Source: Rhypophila decipiens
Lineage: Eukaryota; Ascomycota; Sordariomycetes; Sordariales; Naviculisporaceae
NCBI GenBank assembly: GCA_033297075.1
Contig: MU858176.1
Location: 1 to 64,000, forward strand
Direction: 5' to 3'
Length of the DNA: 64,000 nt
In this document: piece by piece, positions 1 to 10,525 of the stretch
Layout: every line of letters starts with the position of its first letter
How positions within the stretch are numbered: the first letter of the stretch is position 1
Position numbers and translations under genes: made by a program
Notes under the pieces: generated by a model
The model's input: the letters and a program-made list of their open reading frames with translations, nothing else
Told to the model about the DNA's origin: nothing
The model's database searches: none

Positions 1-758
1 CATTCTTCCCTTCTCCTCTTCTCTTCAGAGTAGAATCTTCGTTCGTAGTGCCAATTGAACAGCTACCACGCTCTGAACCGATGGCCGTGACAATTGTTGT
101 TACTACTATAAGCTTCGTAATGATTTTGTTAGTATTAAGGGCTTAATATAGTCAATATTGTCCGGATAACAGAGTTAACAGCAGTAGTAGTAATAGTAGT
201 AGTAGTAATGTTTTGGTGTTGGGTGCAGGGTATAGCTACGAGTATTAGAAGTGTGTGTTTTAGCCGATAAAACAGACATTAAATGTCACTGGCAACCAGC
301 TGTCTAAACCCTAACCCTAGAGGGGGGATGTGAGAGCAGTAAAAAGGGGATGTGCGAGTAGGAATGCTCTATACGAATGGTTACCTAGATCCGCATAGAC
401 GAATTCTACGATACCCCCCATACACCTTCTCTTCGCACACTTTATGGTGGACTTCCCACGTTTGGGGCGAACCAACTCGTAAGTACCCAACCTATTTTAT
501 TTGACAGCTGCGAATTCTGAGCCCATCTGGCATACAAAAAGAAGGGTCGTGATGAGATACTTCTTGCGACCGGTCAGGGAAAAGTATGACGTTTATAACA
601 AAGACACTCATGACAGCCGAGAACCGTACCGTGCTACCACTGTACTCTGCCTTGAGCCCATGGACCGCCATCACAGGCTAGACCACCACTCACGGGGCAA
701 AACTGCGTGTTACCAGGTGCACAGTACTTATCATTGGAAATCTCTAATGATTCGATAG
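1..758. other. Intergenic, left edge
   Basis: No coding region is supported here. A short AGT/AAT trinucleotide microsatellite lies near 181-209. Two and a half copies of a CCCTAA-type unit near 304-320 are too few to be a telomere. The stretch ends at the 3' end of the minus-strand helicase gene. Confidence 0.6.
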
Positions 759-3700
759 TTAAATAGCCCAATCATTCATCACAGCCTGTGCAATGTTGAC
801 CCCTCCCTCGTCAGCGAATAACTTGAGCTTCCTTTCTTGACATCGCTCAACAGTCTAGAATGTGCGTAGCGTACAGTTAGTTAGCAAGAACAAGAATTGC
901 CAAGTTACTGTATACTTGGTGATCGGCATGAAAATGGAAATAACTTGAACGTACCTCCTCAATGGAATATTGAGTCCGCATAATGAACCGTATGATGTGC
1001 ACTTCCTTCTCCTGACCGAGACGAACAAGACGGCCAATGGCCTGTCGCTCAACTGAGGGATTCCATTGCGGCTCGAGGATATAGATTCTGCTGGCCACCG
1101 AGAGATTGTTGAGACTGTTGGAGAAGCACGTCAGTGAGACCTACACAGTGACGGGTACAAACCGAACAATGCGTTTCGTGGGATCTTCTGTGGTGAAAGC
1201 GAGGCCTTGTATGTCAAAGACAGCCAGGTATAGGCAGGAAGTACTTACCCAACGGCTCCGGTGCCCAGAGTCATCAAAAGCACGCGAAAGTTATCTTCCA
1301 TTTGAAACGTCTTCAAGATTTCCTTGCGTTGCTTCACCGTTGATACCGAACCATCGACACGGCAATACTTGATACCGTGTTCTTCAAGAAGAAGCTCGAC
1401 GAGGTCAAGGGTTCGCTTCCAAACCGAGAATATGATACTGGTTCAGTTGTGTTAACACCAGGAACCTGCTGTGATATCGTTTTGACATACCTTTTGGTTT
1501 GAGGAGCGTGGATTTGGACGTCCTCCAACAGCCTCAAAAGCTTGGTCGGGTACTTTTTGACGGTCCTCCTTGGCGCAGCCTGCTCTCCAGCAGTCGTATC
1601 GAGAAGGTTATAGCTCCTGTGCTGCAGGCTACAAACTTGAAACGGGCATCGGGATGAAGTCAGGTCAGTAACCACACCATCATTAGGGCTCGATATGCGG
1701 CGCCAGTAGCCCGAGGTGCACGCGGCATCTTTGCATACAATCCTCCGACACTCTGTCAAGATGGCCCCATCATCCAGAGACGCCACTTCGACCGAGCAAT
1801 ACTCGCAACTAATGCCTGGGCCAACGGAATGGCCCCCGTTAGCCGTCATCTGCTGCTGCTCTTGCACCATCATTTCGAACATCGACTCGGGATTGGAACC
1901 AGTGGTGGTATCCCCGCCACCGCGTCCGCTTCGAGGTGAAATTCCATTGCAAAACTCCCTAAGTCGCAGTAATTGCTCCAGAACGTGAGTATGCGATGCT
2001 TTGGCGCTCTCCGATGCCACGGCGTCAATCAACGCCTGTTTTGTATATCTCGCAAGAGCTTGATACTCGTGCTCTTCCTCCTCTGTGAAGCGCGGTCTGA
2101 GCACCTGTTTTGTAAATCGAAAGGGGAGTATACCCTGTGCTCGACGAAGACAGATGGAGCCGAGCATGAGTCGCAGGTTGGACAAGCTGTCTTGCAAACT
2201 GATCTTGCTCGATCTCTTTACCTCGGCTTTCTGGGAGTCAGGCGAGTAGCATATGTAACGCCGGAATATGGCGACGTCTTTTAACACGGGCACTTGGAGG
2301 AATCGGACGAGGGCGCCGAGGTCCTCGAGGCGATTTTGAATCGGGGTCCCTGTTACGCACCATCGAATATGTGCTGGAATGGCTTGGACGGCGGCGAATT
2401 GCCGTGTCGACCAGTTACGGATAACGTGAGCTATTGTGAAGGGTCGTTGTTAGTTGGGAGGGATTTATGGATAGTAAGAATAGGAGTCTGTCTTGCCTTC
2501 ATCTAAAATAATTCTGTACCAGCTGTGCCTCATCAAAAGACCTCCTCCTTTCCCGTAGTCGGCGGCGGCGGTTCCGTATGTGGTCAAAACGATATCTTGG
2601 GCTCGGATGTGGTTTAGATCGGTTAGAAGCTCGTGCCTGTCTCGGCCGTGGTACTTGAAGGACTGGACGCTGTTCTGCACTGTGTGTCTGTATCCGATGG
2701 AAAAATAAGTACATAGGACAGGACAGAAATCTCGGCGCTAGTTTGGCAGTGTACCAAATATAGGGACACTTACTTTTCTATTTCCTCGATCCAATTTGCC
2801 AGTAGCACTTTTGAGATTCAAGATGTTAGCATGTCAAATGACTTTACATGGTTTCTAGCACAGGAAGTCCGCCAGTTATCGCAAGGCACTTACGCTCGGA
2901 AGGGACGATTATCAAAGTCGCTCTGAGAAAAGGGGATATGGAACCGGCGTCCGTCAAGTCTGCGTTGCCATTTTGGGAAGCATAATCTGCGGCCCTGTCC
3001 AAAGACCCAATGATTGCTGCAATCATGGTGAGGCTCTTTCCAAGTCCCATGTCGTCCGCAAGTATTCCTCCCGGGCTATCATCGGCTGTTCGGCTTTTGG
3101 CTCCCGTAATTGCATGGCGATAGCTGCGTTTGTGCAAAGGCATAAGATGTTAGTTCCTGAGATGTTGGTACAGAACGAGCTTTAGCAGTGTTTCTTTTGG
3201 ATGAAATAAAGAAGTCTGTTTCACGACAAGAGGAAGACCTACCCAGTCACCTGATCTTGAGCACCAAGAGGCTCCCAGAGGCTTCGGTCTTCTGGCATGG
3301 CAAGAGACTCCCTTTTCATAATGAAATCAAGACCTTCGTGTTGGTGGCTGTGGCAGTAGTATTCATCAGCTTAAGTACTGTGGTTGTCACAAAGGCAATT
3401 CAGGTTCGGGAGTTTGACATACCGCATTAGGGGCGTGATCACTCTTACATCGACCTGCACGTGTCCAGACAGTCCCGGGCCACGAAGTCCATCCATCATT
3501 TGGTCGAGGTCGAGGTTTGGGCCTTCTGTTAGGTTTTCGATATAGTTAGTAGACCCTTGTCCCCGGGTATCACTCGGTCCATGCTCAAAGTCATGAAGCA
3601 GTGGTAGGACATGGTCCAGCACGGTGGGATCTCGAGAATAGTGCAACCGCACGCACTGTGGGTTCTCGTATGGAGGTAGTCTGCGCCTCGCGGGCTTCTG

Positions 3701-4485
3701 AAGGAAGATCCCAGAGCCTGAGCCCCCAAGCACTCGCCCGACCTCGTCGGCCATGTGACGAGGGCCAAACACATCAATATCAATTGCTATGCTCTGGCCT
3801 GGCCGGCTGCTGCCATTGAAAGCAGCTGTGAATTTCTCATTCCAGACAGACTCCTCGACCAGCCCCTCAAATATGATAGGATAGATGGGATGTATGGCCA
3901 GATCGGTTAGGTATTTGACAGCTCTGCTCTCAAGAACGCCTACATTCTCTCCTTCGGGAAGACTTTGAACTAAACAGTACTTGTCAGGGTGGAAATTCAA
4001 TCTCAGCAATCGTAGAGATCGCGAGTCGTGAGTGTCGGCGCCGGGGATGACAGTGGAACAAGGACCAATTGCAGATTTCGGGAACCACTTGAGCTGAACC
4101 AAAGCCTTTTCGATCTGGTTATATTGTAGTGAGGGCGTGTTAGCATACTGGTCACGCTTGCGGGGTAATGTCGAAATCAGAGGTAACCTCCGCAAGGCCT
4201 GCCGCCTTTGTATATATATAGACATACCGTGCCATAACAGATGATCTCGATGTCATCAACCCCGAGACCGGGCTTTTCCCCAGTCTGATCTTGGTGAAGT
4301 GAGGCTGTGTCGGTGATTCTCGGGGTGCCAGACGAAAGGGTTCGGGCCGAAGTTGTAGAGCTAGCGCTAGGAGACGGGTAGCCCGGTGGAGAGAGATCCG
4401 AGGGCAGGATCTCAAGTATGCGGCGCTTTGGCATCAGTCCATGCCCAGAATGAGGAACTGGACGTTTCTTTCCTGTATCACGCAT
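759..4485 (-). CDS. SNF2-family DNA-dependent ATPase/helicase with RING-like insert (HLTF/Rad5-like)
   Basis: The product is probably a nuclear chromatin-remodelling or DNA-repair ATPase. Ten exons join in frame (4485-4228, 4114-3423, 3347-3243, 3123-2894, 2807-2774, 2687-2497, 2430-1491, 1437-1249, 1114-955, 854-759) to give about 964 aa. The Walker A block reads GGILADDMGLGKS, near 3070. Motif II (DEAH) is split by the intron at 2431-2496. A CVTGTPIQNRLEDLGALVRF block follows. A Cys-rich RING-like stretch with EYCSVE and CKDAACTSGYW sits at about 1650-1810, inside the helicase core as in HLTF/Rad5/Rad16. The helicase C-terminal part carries FSVWKRTLDLVELL, QWNPSVERQAIGRL and RLGQEKEV. I started at the ATG at 4485; a longer in-frame reading upstream has no ATG. 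Exon 5 is only 34 nt. The intron at 2431-2496 has a GC donor. Whether the RING is a functional E3 cannot be told from sequence. Confidence 0.9.
2431..2496 (-). other. GC-AG intron inside the DEAH motif codon block
   Basis: Splicing at GAAG|GCAAGA and CAATAG|CTCACG, read on the minus strand, restores the Asp-Glu-Ala-His motif in frame. A CTAAC branch site lies about 20 nt before the acceptor. No GT donor nearby keeps the frame. GC-AG introns are a known minor class and normally keep a GCAAG-type donor, as here. Confidence 0.8.
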
Positions 4486-4950
4486 TTTGTTTCTGCCACG
4501 ATTCAATATTCGCCATAAACACGGATGCCATTTGCGTGTGGAGGTGCATGTGTATTTACATGTATTCTGGACAGTGCTCGCTTGTTCAACGCGTCGTGCT
4601 GGAGAGCCTCACGATATGCCGAGTGTGGCTGGCGCCCATCGTCGGCGTCTGGAGAAGTTAGAGTGGTACGGATTTGAGCAGCTCGGTGCCTCCTGATTGA
4701 GCTGTACTTTCTTAACAAACTCATCATGCAGGTTGCTGCGGCATGCGATTTGGGGTGGCGCAGTTTCTGAGCCACCACTCAAGTCGAATTTGTTTCACCT
4801 GCCGATACATTGGTGAGGGGGCAATCACATCTCGAACCACTCAAATTCTCATCACCTCCTGCACTTTCGTGGTCTTCACGTCAAGGAGATCGGTCGTTCC
4901 TCAATTGAATATGTTCATTTTCGACCAGAGCTGAACGAAGCGCTTTGACG
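4486..4950. promoter_or_regulatory. Shared divergent intergenic region
   Basis: 465 bp separate the start codons of the minus-strand helicase and the plus-strand NACHT-zinc finger gene. Both promoters must lie here or overlap the neighbouring 5' UTRs. No individual site was identified with confidence. Confidence 0.5.
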
Positions 4951-7900
4951 ATGGCAGCTACAAGCAGAGCCAACACTGTGTCCACCACGATCTCGCAGGC
5001 GGATACGCTTCATCACCCAACGGCAAGCGGTGCAAGTCCGCCGAAGCCAGAAAGCGAGTTTGAGACGTTTCTCAGAACTTTCAAGCACGAAGCAGAGATC
5101 AACAAAAAGACAATGCAGGATTGGGAGGCGACAACCGTCCATCATGTCAAGGCCGTTATCGATGCAATTCAGCAGAAGCACATGTCCAACAAGAGGCAGC
5201 AGTACATGAAACGGCTTGAGGTCTTTGTTGTCAATATGGAAAGCTTTGGTGAAGTTATCCAGGTTTTTCTAAACTCAACCGATTACCTAGCCTTTGTTTG
5301 GGTTAGTGCATTCCCCTTCGTCGTCCGCGGAAGGATACTAACAGCCAATTCCGAGTCAGGGGCCAATGAAGTTCATGTTAATGGTACGTAAACAGCTGCT
5401 GGTCCATCTCGTATTGAATGCCCAAGAGGCAGACCTGAAGGCGAAGATCTGCTTACCGTGTTTTGCCACAGACAGCATGCAGCTATACCGAGGCTTTCAA
5501 CTCCTTGTTAGATGCCTATCTTCAAATTGGCGAGCTTCTCCCGCAGCTCGAATCCTATCAACAGCACTGCATCTCAAATTCTTACATGTGCACCGTCTTG
5601 TCGCTGATGTACAAGGATATCCTTGAGTTCCATGCGGCTGCATTGAAGCATTTTCGCAAGCCGATGTGGAAGAAACTTTTCGTGGCTGTCTGGAGTGGTT
5701 TCCTTGTCAAGCTCCGTGAAATAATGCAGAAGATGGAGCGCCACAAACACCTCATCGAGTCGCAGGCGTCTATTGTCCAGTTTGAGGAAGCCCAGAGGTT
5801 CAGAGAGACGGTGGAGGCGAACTTCCGTGAAATCCGCGAGCAGTTTGTCCGCCAGAAATGGCCTGATGTGCATCGCTGGTTATCGCCTTACAACTCCAGC
5901 CTCCAGCAACGCAATTGCGAGAGAGCAAAGGGCGACAGCCCTGGGTCGGGCCAGTGGTTGGTCAAACACAGCCAGTTCAAAGACTGGTATGATCCGGTGT
6001 ACTGCCTCAAGCCACTACTCTGGCTGAACGGTATCCCCGGAGCTGGGAAAACAACTCTCACATCGACCGTCATTGACTCCCTTCCGACCCTATGCGATCC
6101 GACCCCGATCTGCCTAGCATACTTCTATTGCAAGGACGGAGACCCAAATCGCAACTCGTTTGTCGCCATTGCGAGGGGACTGTTGAGCCAGCTGTTGCGT
6201 GGGAATCCAGACTTGCTCCTCCAATTGTACGACAAGGGAAATCTTAAAAGCGGCGAAGCAATTCTTTCGGATGCTCAAACGGCCAAGGAACTGCTCGAAG
6301 TAGCCTTGGATTCATCAGTGAAACCGACATACATCATCATTGACGGTATCGACGAGTGCCAGGACAGACAGGAGCGAAAGCTCATCACGTCATGGTTCAG
6401 CGAGCAAGTAAACAAGCTCCCGCGTGAAGATTTCGGAGACCTGAGATGCCTCCTCGTCAGCCGAAGGGACGGGCCGGCGATTAAGGACCTTGGAATGTTG
6501 CCCTCAATAGAGCTCAGACCAGTCGACACGCGAGATGATATCCGGAATTATCTCACGGCGTGGGGTAGGAAAATTGAGGAGAAATACGGCCCCCTTGACT
6601 CAAAAGCATACCCACTGGTCGACACCATCATGGCGGCCACACAGGGGATGTTTCTGTTTGCTAAGCTGGCGGTGCTCTTTTTATACGACTTGGATACTCG
6701 TGAGCACCTTCTCAAGAATATCCACCCGGGCCATTTCCCCGACGAGATAGGGAAAATGTACGACCGAATACTTGCTCGAATATTCAAGGATGACGCACCT
6801 CCTCCCAAGCAAAAGGCGATCTCCCGTTTGCTTAGCCTCTTGGTGTGTGCCAGGAGACCACTGAGGTGGTATGAGATCCAGGGGTTCTTCGCCTTCGACC
6901 CGGATGATGAGAATCAGCCAGTAGACCACGAAGGCAGGAAGCTTCGCGACGACCCGACGGAATTGTGCTTGTCGCTAGTTGAATGGCACCCGGACAATTC
7001 AGTGCAGCTTGTCCACCCAACCGCTCGTGACCATCTTGTTAGACACGGTGAATATGTGGCGGAACATCTGGCCGAATATGAAATGTCAGAACAGGTCCTG
7101 GCATTTCTGAACTCCCCAGGAATGGACCATGAAAGCCTCAAAATGGCAGACATTCGAGACCTCGTCCGCAAAGGATATTATTCGTTCCTCGACTATTCCG
7201 TGGCATACTGGGCGATGCACCTGCAGGCGATTGCTGCAGCCCGATCCAAGTTAGACGGAACTAAGTTTGAGGAACTCACTGACCTGGTCAGTGTGTTCAT
7301 CGACAGCCACTGGATGAAGAGAAACGACGAAACCGAGGTCCAGACGTCAACCACCATGGGCCAGAAATTGGCACCCTTTTCTCAACTTGACTGCTTTCCT
7401 AAGTTCGTTCAGGCAGTCAGCTATTCACGCAAACAGCTCGGCATCCACGGAAAGGGTCCATCTTCAGACGAAGTGTTGAATTTGTGGCAACTCACCATGT
7501 CCATCAGAACGATCCAGGAACAATTGGCCGGCGACCAGGAGGAAATGAACACACTCGGAGCATTCTATGGCAGCAACTACTTCAAGTGCCCAAGGGTAAA
7601 CTGCATCAGGTTCCACGAGGGCTATAGCAGCGCGGACGACAGAGACCGACACGTCAATAAGCATGAGCGACCATTTAGCTGCGGAATTCCAGACTGCTTC
7701 ATGGCCATGGTTGGCTACACCACCGAAAGGGCGCTCCAGAAGCACTTGTTTGAGCTCCATGGCCTAGACCCGGGTGCCAATGTTGAGTTTCCTTCACCAC
7801 CCAAGGAAGGTCCCGGTACGAAACAGAAAGCAGAGGGCGTCTTCAAATGTAGCGAATGCCCGAGACGGTTTACACGCAAGTTCAATCTTACCAACCACAT

Positions 7901-8399
7901 GCGAACACACCAAAATTCCAAGCCATTCGCGTGTCGATTTGCCACGTGTGGGAAAAGATTCACCAGGTCAGATGATCGCGTTCGACATGAGGCCATTCAT
8001 GAGATTGGGGAAGGCCGAAAAACATTTGTATGCTTTGGTATGCTGGACAATGGGACGACCTGGGGTTGCAAGAAATCGTTCAAACGCGCCGACAAGCTTC
8101 GAGCCCATTTCAATAACCAGATTGGGCGACAATGCAGGGCACCATTGCATTCCAATCAAGAGCGGACTGCGCATGGCCCGTCTGAAGGCGGTCCTCAACC
8201 CGTGGCAAGTCCCGGAACCTTATCGTTGTATGAGAGCCACGCTTCAGCAAGTGAGACCCATGTTGTCCGACAGGAGACCGATATTGAGATGAGCGACGCA
8301 GAATGGCAAAAGCTCCTCGAGTCGATGGTTGACCTGGGTGAGGCCGATTCCGACATGGATGGGACCAAAAGTGAGGACCCGATAGGTGTACAGCGGTAG
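4951..8399 (+). CDS. STAND NTPase: fungal N-terminal domain, NACHT, C-terminal C2H2 zinc fingers
   Basis: Exons 4951-5301, 5360-5383 and 5472-8399 give about 1100 aa; exon 2 is only 24 nt. The junction restores an FVWGPMKFMLM-type block, which I recall as a hallmark of the N-terminal domain of many fungal NACHT proteins. Walker A (GIPGAGKTT) is near residue 312 and Walker B (IIIDGIDE) near 412. A winged-helix-like LLVCARRPLRWYEIQGFF block and an HPTARDHL block follow. From about residue 830 come two atypical C2H2-like units, then two classic fingers (CSECPRRFTRKFNLTNH and CGKRFTRSDDRVRHE) and a final WGCKKSFKRADKLRAHF unit. There is no WD40, ankyrin or TPR array. Family knowledge suggests a nucleotide switch of the NLR-like STAND class. 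Nuclear DNA binding by the fingers is my inference. The ATG at 4951 is the first in frame; the reading upstream has only a TTG. Confidence 0.9.
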
Positions 8400-8895
8400 G
8401 TGAACAACTCGAGGTTCCTGCGAGCGAGAGGGTCACTTTGAACCACAGGACAGGGGACTTAAACTCGCATTTCTCCTCCCAAGTACATTTCTCCTCCCAA
8501 AGGGGTATTTAAAGGCAGAGAGGTCGAGAGAGGTGTTGATTGGAGCAGCAAAAAAAGCGGGGCACAAGGTCTGACCAATGGCGGGGCGGTCTGAGCACCG
8601 CCCTTTGGACTGTTGTCGAAAAAATTGAAGACGACATGGTTGCGGATCCATGGGCAACGAGCCAATCAGAGGAAAAGGAAAATCAGACAATTTCCAGTTA
8701 CCATATCAAGACGGGTCCACTTTCCCTACAATTACATTGGGCTGATTGGTCAAACTTTCCCTGCTACTTGTCTTGGCCGCCTTGAAAATGGGAAGCTCCA
8801 GACTTCGGAGCGAGAAGTCAAAGGTGAGCAAACTCACCTCCAAACTCACCGTCGGTTCAAAAAAGCGACAAGTTCCAGCCGGCAGCCAGCGGGCA

Positions 8896-8913
8896 CCCCC
8901 CCCCCCCCCCCCC
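8896..8913. repeat. Homopolymer run of 18 C
   Basis: An uninterrupted run of about 18 cytosines lies between the NACHT gene and the inverted-repeat element. Run length may be inaccurate in an assembly. No coding frame depends on it. Confidence 0.9.
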
Positions 8914-9165
8914 ACACGCGTCGCATTCACATTGGAAGAGGCAATCAAGGCTTCAAGCACGTCAAGATGCTACCAGCCATGGTGACCGAGTCTCTTTTGG
9001 ATTACTTTAGGGTAGTACTAGGGATACATTCTGTTGGTTGCACTGGTGATCACTATCAACAGAGTCCTCTTGGGCTCTGGTGAATCTGATCGGTAGTAGT
9101 GCATGTGTATTCTTCAATCTAGTGTGTCTATGGACCTGCTACCTACTGGCCTACATATAGTAGGC

Positions 9166-9210
9166 CATCGGTGCGGCACACTGCTGTTGACCAGCAGTGC
9201 AGCACCGATG
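9166..9210. repeat. Imperfect hairpin
   Basis: Two stem blocks pair: CATCGGTGC with GCACCGATG, and CACTGCTG with CAGCAGTG. Small internal bulges and a five-base loop separate them. The hairpin lies just left of a longer inverted-repeat element and may be part of the same repeat debris. Confidence 0.7.
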
Positions 9211-9354
9211 TCGTCATGACTGCAGTGACTCACCCACGCTGCATAGCCAAAACAAGGAAAACAACCAACATCCCACTGTTGGTCCCTATGTGGTGTAGCG
9301 TAGGTCGTTGTGATAGGTAGAGTGTGGTGGGGGTTGTGGTGTTGCGTTTGTTCC

Positions 9355-9821
9355 CACACATTCGTATTTTACTGCGGGTATACTTCTGGTCAGTCTGACA
9401 GCTGGAATGGGCACGAGCAATACAATAAGGTTTTTTTTAGCTGTAAATTCTGTAAAAGCATGGGCGCCCCCCATACAAGCCATCGTCAACTGAAGGCATC
9501 GTTAACTAAAGGCATCGTCCACTAAAGGCATCGTCAAATGTAGCCATTATCAGTTCAAGCCGTCGTCAGAAGGCATCGTCAGAACGTACGAATAGCCAAA
9601 CCACTGCCAAATCTATTGCCGAAGCTAAATACTAAAGACTCAAGCCGATGTACTAGCCCAGTTGGATACTTTATTTGTCATTGAGTACAAAGTAGTGGGC
9701 ATACATAGTACAATGCCCGGGAAAACGGGGTTTTTGTATGCTTACAGGGCTATTTTTCAGGCCAACTACCATAGCACTGTCAGACTGGCCAAGAGTATGT
9801 CCGCAGTAAAATACATGTGTG
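9355..9821. mobile_element. Degenerate element with 45-47 bp inverted ends
   Basis: The left arm (9355-9401) and the reverse complement of the right arm (9777-9821) share long blocks such as GTATTTTACTGCGG and CAGTCTGACAG, about 85% identical by eye. The interior is non-coding and carries a GGCATCGTC-type tandem repeat (9481-9582). It resembles a decayed non-autonomous DNA transposon. I found no convincing target-site duplication, so the boundaries are uncertain. Confidence 0.55.
9481..9582. repeat. Short tandem repeat, about 16 bp unit
   Basis: At least four imperfect copies of an AAGGCATCGTCNACTA-like unit follow one another, with decayed copies at the right end. The array sits inside the inverted-repeat element and contains no ORF. 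Confidence 0.7.
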
Positions 9822-10160
9822 TCCCTCGTATTACCCTTATTTTATATCCCCTTCAATGCCCACCTCCCGAAGACATGCTTGCTGTCCCGGAGTCGTAAGA
9901 ATGGACTCCCTCCACAGAGCAACGAGACCGGTCGACAAGATTGCGAGTTGTATTCCGTACCTGCCCCGACATCAATCTCGATCCTGATCACTGTCTGCCA
10001 AGTATGTGCATCCAACGTTTATTTCAAGGGATCAGCTAAAAGTCATAGCAAGAAGGATGTGCTTTCAAAACGATGGCAAGACGGTGAATTAGGTCGTACT
10101 CTTAGGCTGGGGGCATGGATTCCATTCTATTGTTGACGATGGATCCAATTGACAGAAGTA
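9822..10160. other. Intergenic between two repeat elements
   Basis: I see no gene or recognisable site in this stretch, which separates the inverted-repeat element from the MITE. Confidence 0.5.
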
Positions 10161-10517
10161 CAGTCAGACCTGCACATAACGATCTTTTCTATACCGATAA
10201 CCTGGCCATGACGGTCAAAATCCCTGAACCCATCGTTATTTGTATAGTAAATTGAACTAACCTGGCTATTCCGATTACCAATCAAAATTTGGCTTAGTAA
10301 TATATACAAATCGTTACACCCAGGGACGTATTTTCCTGTAATTTACGGTATAAAGTGTGAAATTTCAGGGATATTACCACTTTTGGCGTATTGGTCGGTA
10401 ATTTTACCCCTTTTTAGGTGGTTACCGTACTGGGGACTAGCCCTTTACATACCGATAACCTGGGCATACCGATCAAAAATCCCGGACGGAGCATATCGTT
10501 ATGTGCAGGTTTGACTG
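10161..10517. mobile_element. MITE, Tc1/mariner-pogo type, with TA target duplications
   Basis: The 357-bp element starts CAGTCAGACCTGCACATAA. It ends with the reverse complement of the same 23-bp repeat (22 of 23 bases match). It is flanked by TA on both sides (10159-10160 and 10518-10519). CAGT ends and TA duplication are typical of the pogo/Fot1 branch of Tc1/mariner elements. There is no transposase ORF. Inside, an ACCGATAACCTGG block near 10193 is repeated in direct orientation near 10451. The element ends 8 bp from the stop codon of the UstYa-like gene, so it probably supplies that gene's 3' UTR. Confidence 0.85.
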
Positions 10518-10525
10518 TAGCCGGA

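Larger units (their letters stand above)
8400..9354. other. Intergenic with CCAAT boxes and short repeats
   Basis: No gene is supported. The segment holds a directly repeated ATTTCTCCTCCCAA unit near 8470-8500, several CCAAT/ATTGG pentamers between 8570 and 8750, a long C run and a hairpin (both listed separately). Short open frames on both strands lack codon structure or known motifs. Confidence 0.5.

Noticed and set aside
304..320. CCCTAACCCTA telomere-like units
   Set aside because: Only about two and a half copies, within ordinary sequence; too short to be a telomere or meaningful interstitial array.
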